The notes under the pieces are model-generated. The model was given only the letters and a program-made list of their open reading frames with translations. It ran no database searches and was not told the DNA's origin. A program made the translations under genes and the position numbers. A stretch of DNA of 64,000 nt from Stagnihabitans sp038231395 (GTDB lineage: Bacteria; Pseudomonadota; Alphaproteobacteria; Rhodobacterales; Rhodobacteraceae): contig JBBRLL010000002.1 in assembly GCA_038231395.1 (NCBI GenBank), positions 1 to 64,000 on the forward strand. The letters run 5' to 3'. Below are positions 41,937 through 51,163 of the stretch, piece after piece (positions within the stretch are counted from its first letter, which is position 1; every line of letters begins with the position of its first letter).

Positions 41937-42307
41937 CGCTGAAAGTGCTGGCCATCGACGATTCAAAGACAATCCGTGAACTTCTGCGTTCAGTGATGGA
42001 GGCGGCCGGATTTGACTTTTCTTCGGCGGTGGACGGCGTTGACGGGGTAGAACGCTATGCCGAAGTGCGGCCCGATATCGTGATCACCGACATCAACATG
42101 CCGAAAATGGACGGCTACGGCGTGATTGATGCGATCCGGAAGGGTGACATTGACAATCAAGTGCCAATTCTGGTTCTGACCACGGAAAGCGGTGACAAGC
42201 TAAAGTCCCGTGCGCGGGATGCAGGCGCTACCGGCTGGATCGTAAAGCCATTTGACGACGTTTCTCTGGTGTCGGTGATCCGTCGGGTAACAGGTTTGGT
42301 GGCTTAA
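41933..42307 (+). CDS. cheY: Chemotaxis response regulator CheY (first)
   Basis: 124-residue single receiver: acidic pair in VLAIDDSKTIRELL, phospho-acceptor aspartate in DIVITDINMPKMDGYG, switch threonine in VLTTES and lysine in WIVKPFDD. CheA should phosphorylate it. Starts in the preceding stop and ends one base before cheA. Confidence 0.92.
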   Translation: MTLKVLAIDDSKTIRELLRSVMEAAGFDFSSAVDGVDGVERYAEVRPDIVITDINMPKMDGYGVIDAIRKGDIDNQVPILVLTTESGDKLKSRARDAGATGWIVKPFDDVSLVSVIRRVTGLVA

Positions 42308-42308
42308 G

Positions 42309-44555
42309 ATGGGCAACCCGATCCTCGACACCTTCTTTGAAGAGACGGAGGAGCTTCTGGAGTCGCTTGCCGAAGGGCTGGAGTCTATGCAAGGAGCCGA
42401 ATTTGACAAGGAAACGGTCAATTCGGTCTTTCGCGCCGTGCATTCGATCAAGGGTGGGGCTGGTGCTTTCAAGCTGACCGATCTGGTCAATTTCGCGCAT
42501 TCCTTTGAAACGGTCATGGATGCCGTCCGGTCTGAAACGCTTAATCTTACACCGCAGATCCTGCACACCCTCACCCGCTCTGCCGATTGTCTGGCCGATC
42601 TGGTCGATGCCGCCCGCAGCGGGAGGACAATTCCTGAAGAGGTGACCGCGGCTTTTCTGACAGCGCTACAGGGCTGTCTTGGCGAGGGCGAAATTGAAGC
42701 GGTGGATGCCTGGGACAATTTCGAATTCGCAGCGGTGACACTGGACCTGGGGCCGATGGACATTGGCGCGGAAGACGAGGCCTACGTCGCGCCAACCGCT
42801 GCCGAGGATAAGGCGCAGGTCAAGGTCGGGTTCCGTATTGATTTTCGTCCGCACCGGGGGCTTTTCACCAACGGGCACGAGCCTGCGCTTTTGCTCGCCG
42901 CTTTGAGCGAACTGGGTCAGATGACCACAAACATCGACCTTTCCAATCTTCGGGACTGGACCGGCTTTGACCCTACGGACTCCCACCTGAGTTGGAGCGT
43001 CGATCTGCGTTCGGACGAAAGTGAGATTGCAGTTCAGGATGTCTTTGAGTTCGTCCACGGTCTGTGTGATCTGAAAATTGCGCCTTTGATGGGTTCGCCC
43101 CCCGCTACTCAGACCGACGCCCCGAGCACAGGACCGATAAGCGGGGCTATCGCCACGCCAGTCGGTGAGCCGGCGGCAGTTGTCGGCGTGCAAGCCCCTA
43201 AGCCCGCCTTGGCAGAGCCGTTCGGGCCAGCATCAGCACCTCCACCGCAGCCCGCCCAAATGATCGCCAGTCCGGCCCGGCCAAAAGCAAAATCCGAACG
43301 CGGTGAGGACGGGTCCGATCCAAAGGGACCTAAAGCCACGCTTCGCGTTGACCTTGACCGCGTGGATCGACTGATCAACGCGGTTGGTGAATTGATCATC
43401 AACCAGGCCATGATCGCGCAGCGGTTGCAGGACATGACGTCCAATCGCGACGACGACCTCGTGATGCATATAGAGGATTATCGCCTTCTGGCGCGGGACA
43501 TTCAGGAAGGCGTCATGGCAATCCGCGCCCAACCGGTGAAATCCCTGTTTCAGAGGATGTCGCGGATTGTGCGTGAAGCGGCTGATACAACCGGCAAAAA
43601 CGCGGAACTGGTCACCTCGGGCGACGGGACAGAGGTTGACAAGACCGTTGTAGAACGGCTTGCCGATCCGCTGACCCATATGATCCGCAACGCCGTCGAC
43701 CATGGCCTTGAAAGCCGCGAGGCCCGGGCCGCCGCTGGCAAGCCGCCAATGGGCATCATCCGTCTGACGGCAGCGCATCGCTCTGGAAGCGTCATTATTA
43801 CGGTCAAAGATGACGGTGCCGGTCTCAATCGGCCCAAAATCCTTGAAATCGCCAAAAGCAAAGGATTGGTGCCGCCGGACGCTGAACTGACCGACGCTGA
43901 AATTGACCAACTGCTTTTCATGGCAGGATTTTCGACGGCGACAACGGTGTCCAACCTTTCTGGCCGTGGGGTCGGACTAGATGTGGTGCGGAACGCAGTT
44001 CAGGCGCTGGGTGGCCGCATCTCGATTGCCACTACGCGCGGCTTTGGCACCGAGTTTACGATTACCTTGCCGCTGACGCTTGCCGTGATGGACGGAATGG
44101 TGGTGACGGTGGGTGGCCAAACCTTGGTGGTCCCGATCACCTCAATCATCGAAACAATCCGGCCGCTGTCAACCGACCTGCACAAGATTGGCACGGATGA
44201 GACGCTGCTCTCTATCCGTGGGCGGATGATTCCCGTGGTTGACGTGGCCAGAAGCCTGGGATTCCCGTCCGCCGGAACCTTCAATGCCCCGCTGCTATTG
44301 CTCGTGGAATCCGAACACCTTGGGGAGTGCGCGTTGGTGGTCGATTCGGTTCAGGACCAACGTCAGGTCGTCATCAAAAGCCTGGAAAGCAACTTTGGAT
44401 CGGTGCCGGGCGTGTCGGCGGCGACCGTGCTGGGCGACGGAAGAATTGCACTGATCCTTGACCCGGATGCAATCGCCAGCGGTCGCGTAACAGCGTCCTA
44501 CCAGAAGCCCAATACCATCTTGAACGCCGAAAGGCCCGCTTATGTCAATGCATGA
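42309..44555 (+). CDS. cheA: Chemotaxis histidine kinase CheA
   Basis: 748 residues. P1 phospho-transfer domain with the phosphorylated histidine H45 in AVHSIKGGAGAF; a long variable stretch (about 150-330) where P2 is weak and proline/alanine-rich; P3 dimerisation; P4 kinase with N-box HMIRNAVDHGLE and G-boxes including DDGAGL and GRGVGLDVV; P5 CheW-like end. Overlaps cheW by 14 bases. Catalytic residues look complete. Confidence 0.95.
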   Translation: MGNPILDTFFEETEELLESLAEGLESMQGAEFDKETVNSVFRAVHSIKGGAGAFKLTDLVNFAHSFETVMDAVRSETLNLTPQILHTLTRSADCLADLVDAARSGRTIPEEVTAAFLTALQGCLGEGEIEAVDAWDNFEFAAVTLDLGPMDIGAEDEAYVAPTAAEDKAQVKVGFRIDFRPHRGLFTNGHEPALLLAALSELGQMTTNIDLSNLRDWTGFDPTDSHLSWSVDLRSDESEIAVQDVFEFVHGLCDLKIAPLMGSPPATQTDAPSTGPISGAIATPVGEPAAVVGVQAPKPALAEPFGPASAPPPQPAQMIASPARPKAKSERGEDGSDPKGPKATLRVDLDRVDRLINAVGELIINQAMIAQRLQDMTSNRDDDLVMHIEDYRLLARDIQEGVMAIRAQPVKSLFQRMSRIVREAADTTGKNAELVTSGDGTEVDKTVVERLADPLTHMIRNAVDHGLESREARAAAGKPPMGIIRLTAAHRSGSVIITVKDDGAGLNRPKILEIAKSKGLVPPDAELTDAEIDQLLFMAGFSTATTVSNLSGRGVGLDVVRNAVQALGGRISIATTRGFGTEFTITLPLTLAVMDGMVVTVGGQTLVVPITSIIETIRPLSTDLHKIGTDETLLSIRGRMIPVVDVARSLGFPSAGTFNAPLLLLVESEHLGECALVVDSVQDQRQVVIKSLESNFGSVPGVSAATVLGDGRIALILDPDAIASGRVTASYQKPNTILNAERPAYVNA

Positions 44556-45006
44556 AGATACACCCAAATCCCAGGTCGAGTTTGTGACTTTCTCGGCAGG
44601 TGAACAGAGTTTCAGCATCGAAATAACACAGGTGCGGGAAATCCGCCGGTGGAGCCCGGTGACTGCCCTGCCACATGCGCCGCAAGAGGTTTTGGGTGTG
44701 ATGAACCTGCGGGGCTCCGTCATCCCGATCTACGATCTGGCTGCAAGGTTTGGTTTGGGTCAAACCAAAGAGAACCCGCGCAACGTGATCGTGGTGGCGA
44801 TGCACGGCGGTCAGACGGTCGGGCTTCTGGTCGAGGCGGTTTCCGAAATCCTGTCAGTGCCGCGCGATCAGATTCAGGAAACGCCGGACATCCGCTCTGA
44901 AATGGCGCGGCAAAGCATCACTGGCGTGATCCCGATCGAAAACGGCATGACGCGGGTGATTGACCTCGGGGCCGTGCTGAATTCGGGCGGCAGGGCTGTT
45001 GCATGA
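44542..45006 (+). CDS. cheW: Chemotaxis coupling protein CheW
   Basis: Adaptor linking CheA to receptors, 154 residues. The SH3-like double barrel is recognisable in FVTFSAGEQSFSIEITQVREIRR, PHAPQEVLGVMNLRGSVIPIYDL and the VGLLVEAVSEILSVP segment. Starts within the end of cheA (ATG 44542 or 44548) and overlaps cheR by four bases. Confidence 0.93.
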   Translation: MSMHEDTPKSQVEFVTFSAGEQSFSIEITQVREIRRWSPVTALPHAPQEVLGVMNLRGSVIPIYDLAARFGLGQTKENPRNVIVVAMHGGQTVGLLVEAVSEILSVPRDQIQETPDIRSEMARQSITGVIPIENGMTRVIDLGAVLNSGGRAVA

Positions 45007-45965
45007 ACGCAGCGCATTCCGCCGCCGACAGGACCGCGCCTAACCATGCCCGATCCCGCGACCGGTTTCAGTTCACTGACGCCGATTTCCAACTTATTGC
45101 CGATCTCGCCATGACCGATTTCGGTCTGCACCTGACTCTTGCCAAAAGGGATCTGGTGTATTCGCGCCTTCTTAAACGCCTGCGCGTTTTGGGATACGAT
45201 CACTTCGGTGACTATTGCGCTTTGCTGACCAGTCCTCAGGGTGAGGGCGAGCGGGCGGCCATGTTGTCGGCGCTGACCACGAACGTCACGCATTTCTTCC
45301 GAGAGGATCACCACTTCAAATTGCTGCGCGAAGTGGCACTACCTGCGTTGATCAAAATCGCCCGGGACGGCGGACGGGTGCGCATCTGGTCAGCGGCCTG
45401 TTCGGCCGGACAAGAACCCTATTCATTGGCCTTTACGGTCTTAAACCTGTGCCCGGATGCTGCGAAACTCAATTTCCGCATTCTGGCGACTGACGTCGAT
45501 CCCGAGATCCTTGATCGTGCAGAACGTGGCCACTATCCCGAGGAAGAGCGCAAAGCCATACCGGACTCCCTGCAAAAGTACATCGAATCCGCCGGGGACG
45601 GGTGCTTCAAGATTGCTTCGGCGGCACGGGATTTGATCACGTTCGGCAAATTGAATCTGATCGAAAACTGGCCGATCTCTGGCCCGTTTCAGGTGATCTT
45701 TTGCCGAAACGTTGCGATCTATTTCGACAAACCGACGCAAGCAAAGTTGTGGGGTCGTTTTGGCGGACTTCTGGCGCCAAACGGCTATCTTTGCATCGGC
45801 CACTCCGAACGCGTCGCCGGTCCGGCGGAGGATATGTTTCGCGCGGTTGGCGTGACGGCATACCAACGTGTGTGCAACGGCCGCACCGGGCCAGTAGCGA
45901 GTGAACCGGGCACCCATGTGACCCAAACCTCTTCATTGAACCGCCAGGAAAGGCACGAAAAATGA
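45003..45965 (+). CDS. cheR: Chemotaxis methyltransferase CheR
   Basis: Methylates receptor glutamates with SAM. 320 residues: N-terminal helical domain (FTDADFQLIADLAMTDFGLHL), then the SAM core with RIWSAACSAGQEPYSLAF and the late FCRNVAIYFDK and GYLCIGHSERV motifs. ATGA overlaps at both ends with cheW and the second response regulator. Confidence 0.93.
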   Translation: MNAAHSAADRTAPNHARSRDRFQFTDADFQLIADLAMTDFGLHLTLAKRDLVYSRLLKRLRVLGYDHFGDYCALLTSPQGEGERAAMLSALTTNVTHFFREDHHFKLLREVALPALIKIARDGGRVRIWSAACSAGQEPYSLAFTVLNLCPDAAKLNFRILATDVDPEILDRAERGHYPEEERKAIPDSLQKYIESAGDGCFKIASAARDLITFGKLNLIENWPISGPFQVIFCRNVAIYFDKPTQAKLWGRFGGLLAPNGYLCIGHSERVAGPAEDMFRAVGVTAYQRVCNGRTGPVASEPGTHVTQTSSLNRQERHEK

Positions 45966-46348
45966 GCCTGCGAGACAGTATTCGCATCATGGTGATAGAT
46001 GATATGTCGGTCAGCCGCGCGCTGATCACCCAGTCTTTGGAAGAGCTTGGGATTACGAAATACCTGACAGAAAATGACGGAAACACCGCACTTGGAAAGC
46101 TGGTTGGCGCTCCGGTGCATCTTGTTCTGTGCGACATGAACATGCCCGGGATGAACGGGCTGGAGCTGCTGCACGCCTTGCGATCCTATAAAACTACGGC
46201 GCGCGTCGGCTTTATCCTGATCACCGGGCAACCAACGCCTGAACTGCTCAAGATCGGTCAGGAGCTTGGCCTGAACAACCTGATCCGCAAACCGTTCACC
46301 ACCGCCACGATGAAAGCTTCAATCGAGCGTGTCGTGGGCCCGCTGTAA
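45962..46348 (+). CDS. CheY-type response regulator (second)
   Basis: 128-residue receiver distinct from the first CheY: acidic pocket IMVIDDMSVSRAL, phospho-acceptor aspartate in LVLCDMNMPGMNGLELL, ITGQ in place of the usual T/S loop, lysine in LIRKPFTTATM. May serve as phosphate sink or a second output, as paired CheYs do in alphaproteobacteria. Followed after 14 bases by an unknown orf. Confidence 0.88.
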   Translation: MSLRDSIRIMVIDDMSVSRALITQSLEELGITKYLTENDGNTALGKLVGAPVHLVLCDMNMPGMNGLELLHALRSYKTTARVGFILITGQPTPELLKIGQELGLNNLIRKPFTTATMKASIERVVGPL

Positions 46349-46362
46349 TCGGGAGCCCGCCT

Positions 46363-46737
46363 ATGGAACCGTTGCCCACACTCTTGGAACGAACCGCTGG
46401 CATTCTGGCGGACAGCGCGCGCCTTTTGCTGGAGATTGAGGACAGCATTGCACCGCTGTTGACCCCGACGCTCCATCGCAACGCCAACCCCGAAGCTCAG
46501 ACGAGCCATCGCGCACGCGTTGTCTCTTTGCAAAAAATCGATCTGCTCAGTCAGACGCTGGAGGATCTGTCGTTTTGGCTTGAAGACCTGGCGAGCGAAG
46601 CCAGACGAAACACGTCCGGCGCGCTTTCGGCGGAATCTGCGACGTCGCGCTTGCGCTTGGCCGACCTGCGTCTGCGGCTGCATGGCCAAAACATTCCGCC
46701 CCTGGGTGAGACGTGCTCTGGACCCATTCTGTTCTAA
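46363..46737 (+). CDS. Unknown che-operon protein with a DxxxQ motif
   Basis: 124 residues, predicted helical, no known domain by eye. The stretch SLQKIDLLSQTLEDLSFWLEDL has D60-xxx-Q64 on an amphipathic helix, the arrangement used by CheZ-type phosphatases (and by the CheT protein reported in Sinorhizobium) to attack phospho-CheY. It follows a CheY gene. A CheY phosphatase is my inference; it may simply be an uncharacterised chemotaxis accessory protein. Confidence 0.7.
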   Translation: MEPLPTLLERTAGILADSARLLLEIEDSIAPLLTPTLHRNANPEAQTSHRARVVSLQKIDLLSQTLEDLSFWLEDLASEARRNTSGALSAESATSRLRLADLRLRLHGQNIPPLGETCSGPILF

Positions 46738-46878
46738 GCGTCTATCCGGCTGGATCACCCGCCAGACGCCGCGCCCTAAAATCGGGCGTGTTAAAGCGCC
46801 CTTAAATGACTGACGGCTAGAATGCTCGTGACCACGGAAGCTGCGTTAAAGTTGGTGTATCGAGTCAAGAGGACAAAG

Positions 46879-49272
46879 ATGGCAAGTTTCGATTCTATCC
46901 CTTTGAAGGTCAGATTGCCTGTGGTGATCGTTGGGGCAGGTTTGTTAATGGCCATCCTCGTGGGTGCCATCGGATACTTTCAGATCCAATCGCTGGCAAA
47001 ATACGACGTGAACGCGTCTGTATCTGCGCTCCTTCAAAGTCGAACGACCGCCGTGCAAAATTTCTATGCGGAGATTGGGCGAAACGTTCAGGATATGTCC
47101 ACCAGTCCGCAGACCATTGCCGGGTTGCGGCGGTTGGAGATGGGCTGGAACTCTGCAGGCCAAAATCCTCAGGCCACGCTGACCGCGGACTATATCACGA
47201 ACAACCCGAATCCGCCGGGAAAACGCATGAACCTTGACAAGGTTGACACGCCAAATACCTACAACACCCAGCACGCCGCGTTTCATCCGGCGTTTCGCAA
47301 TTGGATCAACCTGCATGGATATTTTGACTTCTTCCTGATTGATCCGGCGGGTAATGTTGTCTTCACGGTTGACAAGGAAACCGACTTCGGCAGTAACCTG
47401 ATTACCGGTCCAGAGGCGAAAGGTCCGCTGGCTCAAGCGTTCACCGCGGCCTTGGCCGATCCGTCAAACACTGTGCACTTTTCCGATTTCGCAAAATACG
47501 GGCCATCCGCAGGAGCGCCCGCCGCCTTTGCTGCCAAATCCATGCTTGCCGATGATGGAAAGGTGATCGGGGTTGTCGCAATTCAAATCAGTGGCGACGC
47601 TTTGCAGGCTGTCGTCGATGACCCGGCAGGCCTTGGTAAAACCGGAGAGGTCACTCTCGTTGGCCCTGACCGTGCGGCTCGCAGTGCGTCGCGGTTCGAT
47701 GGGCGCTTTGCGATGCTTGATGCTTTGCCGGACCTTCCACAGATGGATGTCAACGCAAAGACGGACCATATCATCCTGGAGCACACAAAACTGACATCCG
47801 GGGAAATCGGCACGGCGGTGACCGCCGAAGCCAAGGTCACTGGTATTCACTTCAATATCCTCGTCGAAATAGCGGACAGCGAGGCCTTTGCCAATGTCGT
47901 ATCGGCCAGAAATCTGCTCATCGTCTTGACGGTGGCTGCGGCCGGCATTCTGACCCTATTTGGCACCCTGATAGCCAAGACCATCACCCGTCCGATTGCC
48001 CGGGTCACCGATGCGATCCGATCTATTGCGGGCGGGGATTTGGCTGTTGTCATAGAAGACGCCAATCGCAACGACGAACTGGGCGACATCGCAAAATCCT
48101 TGGATGCTCTGCGCGAAAAACTGGGGGTTGCTGTTGGCCTGGAAGAGGAGCGTCATCTGAAAGCGGCCGAGCAGTCGCTGGTTGTCGATGCGTTGAGCGT
48201 GGGCCTGCGCGCACTTTCGGTGGGCAATCTGGCTCAATCGATTGACACGCCCTTTGGTGATCAGGAAGCCTTGCGACACGATTTCAACCAAACCGTCGAA
48301 CGTTTGTCCGAGACGATTTCGATGGTGGTGGAAACCTCTGAAAGCATCCGGTCGCGCGCCAGCGAAATCAGCCAGTCCTCAGAAAACCTGTCGACCAGAA
48401 CCGAAACCCAAGCTGCAACGCTGGAGGAAACCGCCGCTGCGATGGACGAATTGACAGCCTCGATCCGTTCGGCGGCCGAAGCTGCAAAAGAGGTGGAAGG
48501 GATTGTCCGGGCGGCCCGCAATGAAGCAGAGGAAAGTGGCAAGGTCGTGCAAGGGGCCGTCAGTGCCATGACCGAGATTGAACGGTCGTCCGACCAGATC
48601 TCGCAGATCATTGGTGTGATTGATGATATCGCGTTCCAGACCAATCTTCTCGCGCTGAACGCTGGCGTAGAGGCTGCCCGCGCTGGAGATGCCGGACGGG
48701 GCTTTGCCGTTGTGGCCTCTGAGGTTCGCGCCTTGGCCCAACGGTCCTCGGCAGCGGCAAAAGAGATCAAATCCTTGATCAGCGCCTCGACGCAACACGT
48801 TGACCGCGGCGTGGAACAAGTGGGACGTGCGGGCGACGCGCTGGCAAATATTGTCAGCCGGGTTGGCCATATTTCGACTCTGGTGTCCAACATCGCCCTG
48901 GCTGCGACGGAACAATCCACTGGGCTGGCCGAAATCAACGTTGGCGTATCACAACTGGACCAGGTGACCCAGCAAAACGCGGCTATGGTCGAGGAATCCG
49001 CAGCCGCAAGCCAGTCGATGCACCAGGAGGCATCGGGATTGGCGGAACTGGTGTCCCATTTCCAAGTTCGAAAGGATTTGACGCACGCCTCATCGGCAAC
49101 CCTCAAAATGGCCCGACAGGGACAGCACGTCAGGCCATTGACCGGCAGCGCGCGGCCAAAAGGGCTGGTGCTCATGGAACCACTGGGCGCGGGTCAACCG
49201 GTCCGCAGACCGGTCGAGGCCAGTCTACGCCCGTCAGCAGCCGCCTCCGCCGGAAAGTGGCAGGACTTTTGA
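46879..49272 (+). CDS. Methyl-accepting chemotaxis protein
   Basis: 797 residues from ATG 46879, which has AGAGGAC upstream; ATG 46822 is weaker. A first helix at about 10-35, a periplasmic Cache-like sensor (DFFLIDPAGNVVFTVDKETDFGSNL within), a second helix near 355 (LLIVLTVAAAGILTLFG), HAMP, and a signalling domain with the hairpin DDIAFQTNLLALNAGVEAARAG. The last five residues, KWQDF, resemble the CheR/CheB-tethering pentapeptide. Only receptor in the operon. Confidence 0.92.
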   Translation: MASFDSIPLKVRLPVVIVGAGLLMAILVGAIGYFQIQSLAKYDVNASVSALLQSRTTAVQNFYAEIGRNVQDMSTSPQTIAGLRRLEMGWNSAGQNPQATLTADYITNNPNPPGKRMNLDKVDTPNTYNTQHAAFHPAFRNWINLHGYFDFFLIDPAGNVVFTVDKETDFGSNLITGPEAKGPLAQAFTAALADPSNTVHFSDFAKYGPSAGAPAAFAAKSMLADDGKVIGVVAIQISGDALQAVVDDPAGLGKTGEVTLVGPDRAARSASRFDGRFAMLDALPDLPQMDVNAKTDHIILEHTKLTSGEIGTAVTAEAKVTGIHFNILVEIADSEAFANVVSARNLLIVLTVAAAGILTLFGTLIAKTITRPIARVTDAIRSIAGGDLAVVIEDANRNDELGDIAKSLDALREKLGVAVGLEEERHLKAAEQSLVVDALSVGLRALSVGNLAQSIDTPFGDQEALRHDFNQTVERLSETISMVVETSESIRSRASEISQSSENLSTRTETQAATLEETAAAMDELTASIRSAAEAAKEVEGIVRAARNEAEESGKVVQGAVSAMTEIERSSDQISQIIGVIDDIAFQTNLLALNAGVEAARAGDAGRGFAVVASEVRALAQRSSAAAKEIKSLISASTQHVDRGVEQVGRAGDALANIVSRVGHISTLVSNIALAATEQSTGLAEINVGVSQLDQVTQQNAAMVEESAAASQSMHQEASGLAELVSHFQVRKDLTHASSATLKMARQGQHVRPLTGSARPKGLVLMEPLGAGQPVRRPVEASLRPSAAASAGKWQDF

Positions 49273-49338
49273 CCCCTTCACCGTTTCATTTTTCCCCTCG
49301 TAAAGGCCGATCGCCCGCTTCTCAAAGGAATAGAGAGA

Positions 49339-50382
49339 TTGCCAGAGATCACGATTGTCGTAGCGGGCGCAAATCCGGCCATGCGGATGAAGTTGGTCAA
49401 GATCTTGCGGGTTGGCCCTGGGTTCAGGGTGATCAACCAATCCTCTGATTTGCCAGCAACCTACACGGCGTCCGAAGCTATGGAACCTGACTTGGTTCTG
49501 GTGGCGCGCGAGCTGACCCAATTACCGGAGTTCAGCCTGATGCGCTCACTTTTCCGCGCGCTGAACGCCCGTTGGATCCCGATTGATCATGGCGGCTTTG
49601 ATCGCGGTCTTGCCGGTCAACCATCGGTGCTTGCGACCAGCACCGAGACTGCTTGGGACAATCCCCCTATCGACATGTCCAAAAGCCCGGACACCATCCA
49701 CGCCCAGATCCTGACGGCCTTGCGTCGGACTCAGGAACGAAGCCCGACCCGTGTTCCACTTCCCATTCGGGGTCTGGTGCCCGCCAAGCCTGGCAAGCTC
49801 ATCCTGATTGGCGCATCTACCGGTGGCGTGGACGCTTTGCTGACTGTGCTCTCCGCGCTGCCTGCGGATTGTCCGCCGGTTGCCGTGGTGCAACATACCG
49901 GACAAGGATTTTCGGACAGTTTGATCCGGCTGCTGGACCGGCGTTGTACCGTTTCCGTCGAAGCCGCTCAGGATGGGATGGAATTGCGGTCGGGCCACGT
50001 TTGTGTGGCGGCGGGTTGCCCCGGACACATGCGACTGCGTTCCAACATACCATACCGGATCGGGCTGGAACCCGGACCTCTGGTTTCCGGCCACCTTCCT
50101 TCGGTGGACGCCTTATTCCAATCTGCGGTGCGCGCCGCGTCGAATGTTGTTGCCGTTCTTTTGACCGGGATGGGCCGGGACGGTGCGGAAGGTCTGCTTG
50201 CCCTGCGCAACGGCGGCGCGATGACCATCGGGCAAGACGAACACTCCAGCGTTGTTTACGGCATGCCAAAGGCAGCATGGGAAATTGGCGCGGTAAGACA
50301 ACAATTGCCACTGGACGAAATTGCAGGTGCCATTTTGCGCAGCTGCGCAGTGGGTTTTGAAGAGAGGCGAATAACGACATGA
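49339..50382 (+). CDS. cheB: CheB methylesterase with a degenerate receiver domain
   Basis: 347 residues from TTG 49339 (GGAATAGAGAG upstream). Catalytic triad of the C-terminal esterase is intact: S160 in GASTGG, H186 in VVQHTG and D281 in TGMGRDGA. The N-terminal domain has receiver length, but the acidic pocket (normally DD) reads VVAGAN and the phospho-acceptor aspartate is replaced by alanine (A56 in LVLVARE). It should not be switched by CheA phosphorylation in the usual way. Overlaps cheD by four bases. Confidence 0.92.
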   Translation: MPEITIVVAGANPAMRMKLVKILRVGPGFRVINQSSDLPATYTASEAMEPDLVLVARELTQLPEFSLMRSLFRALNARWIPIDHGGFDRGLAGQPSVLATSTETAWDNPPIDMSKSPDTIHAQILTALRRTQERSPTRVPLPIRGLVPAKPGKLILIGASTGGVDALLTVLSALPADCPPVAVVQHTGQGFSDSLIRLLDRRCTVSVEAAQDGMELRSGHVCVAAGCPGHMRLRSNIPYRIGLEPGPLVSGHLPSVDALFQSAVRAASNVVAVLLTGMGRDGAEGLLALRNGGAMTIGQDEHSSVVYGMPKAAWEIGAVRQQLPLDEIAGAILRSCAVGFEERRITT

Positions 50383-50909
50383 CCGTTATCACTGAGGGAA
50401 AACTTGTCTACGTCGTGCAGGGAACCTATTATGTGTCCGCCCAGCCCGAGGCTACCCTTTCGACCGTCTTGGGTTCATGCATTTCGGTTTGCCTGTTCGA
50501 TCCAGTGGCCGCAGTCGGTGGAATGAACCATTTTCTGCTTCCAGCGGGGAAGGGAAATGAGGTCGATCACATCCGTTTTGGCGTCAATGCCATGGTAAAA
50601 CTGATCGAAAAACTGTTGGAAAACGGCGCGTCCAAGACCCGGCTGCAAGCCAAAATGTTTGGTGGCGCGCGCATGTCGGCCACGCTCAGCGATATTGGAC
50701 GGCTCAACGTGGATTTTGCCTCCACTTTCCTGTGGAACGAAGGGATTCCGATCACGTCGGAAAGCGTTGGCGGCACGATGGCGCGGCGTGTGATCTTTCG
50801 TCCAGCCACCGGCCACGTCAAACAATTGTTCGTCCAGAGTGATGAGGTTGAGATGAACGAGGTTCCTATCCGCCTGCAATCCCAAATCAGCAATGTTATC
50901 CAGTTCTGA
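50379..50909 (+). CDS. cheD: Chemoreceptor glutamine deamidase CheD
   Basis: 176 residues with the conserved Cys-His pair: C34 in VLGSCISVCLFD and H51 in GGMNHFLLP, and the GARMSATLSDIG segment. Converts receptor glutamines to glutamates so they can be methylated. Last gene of the che operon; 254 bases follow before the next start, containing only a weak GCGGAT/ATCCGC inverted repeat at 51055-51074. Confidence 0.93.
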   Translation: MTVITEGKLVYVVQGTYYVSAQPEATLSTVLGSCISVCLFDPVAAVGGMNHFLLPAGKGNEVDHIRFGVNAMVKLIEKLLENGASKTRLQAKMFGGARMSATLSDIGRLNVDFASTFLWNEGIPITSESVGGTMARRVIFRPATGHVKQLFVQSDEVEMNEVPIRLQSQISNVIQF

Positions 50910-51163
50910 TCTTGTAATACGTGACCGCCCGCCCTGCGCCCGACGTGTAAATTTGTCCTCGATACTACATGGCAACCAATCGGCGAGAGGGTTCGCGAAT
51001 TCCCGAATCACTACCGCCCGATGCACAATCAGAAAGATCAGGTGGTTTCGGATCGCGGATGTGAAGTGATCCGCACTGAAGACGGGGCCGCACATGAATA
51101 TGTGATCTGACGGCTTGCCTAAGCACTGATATTCCCCTTTGATCGGTGCAAAAGGGGGACGCC

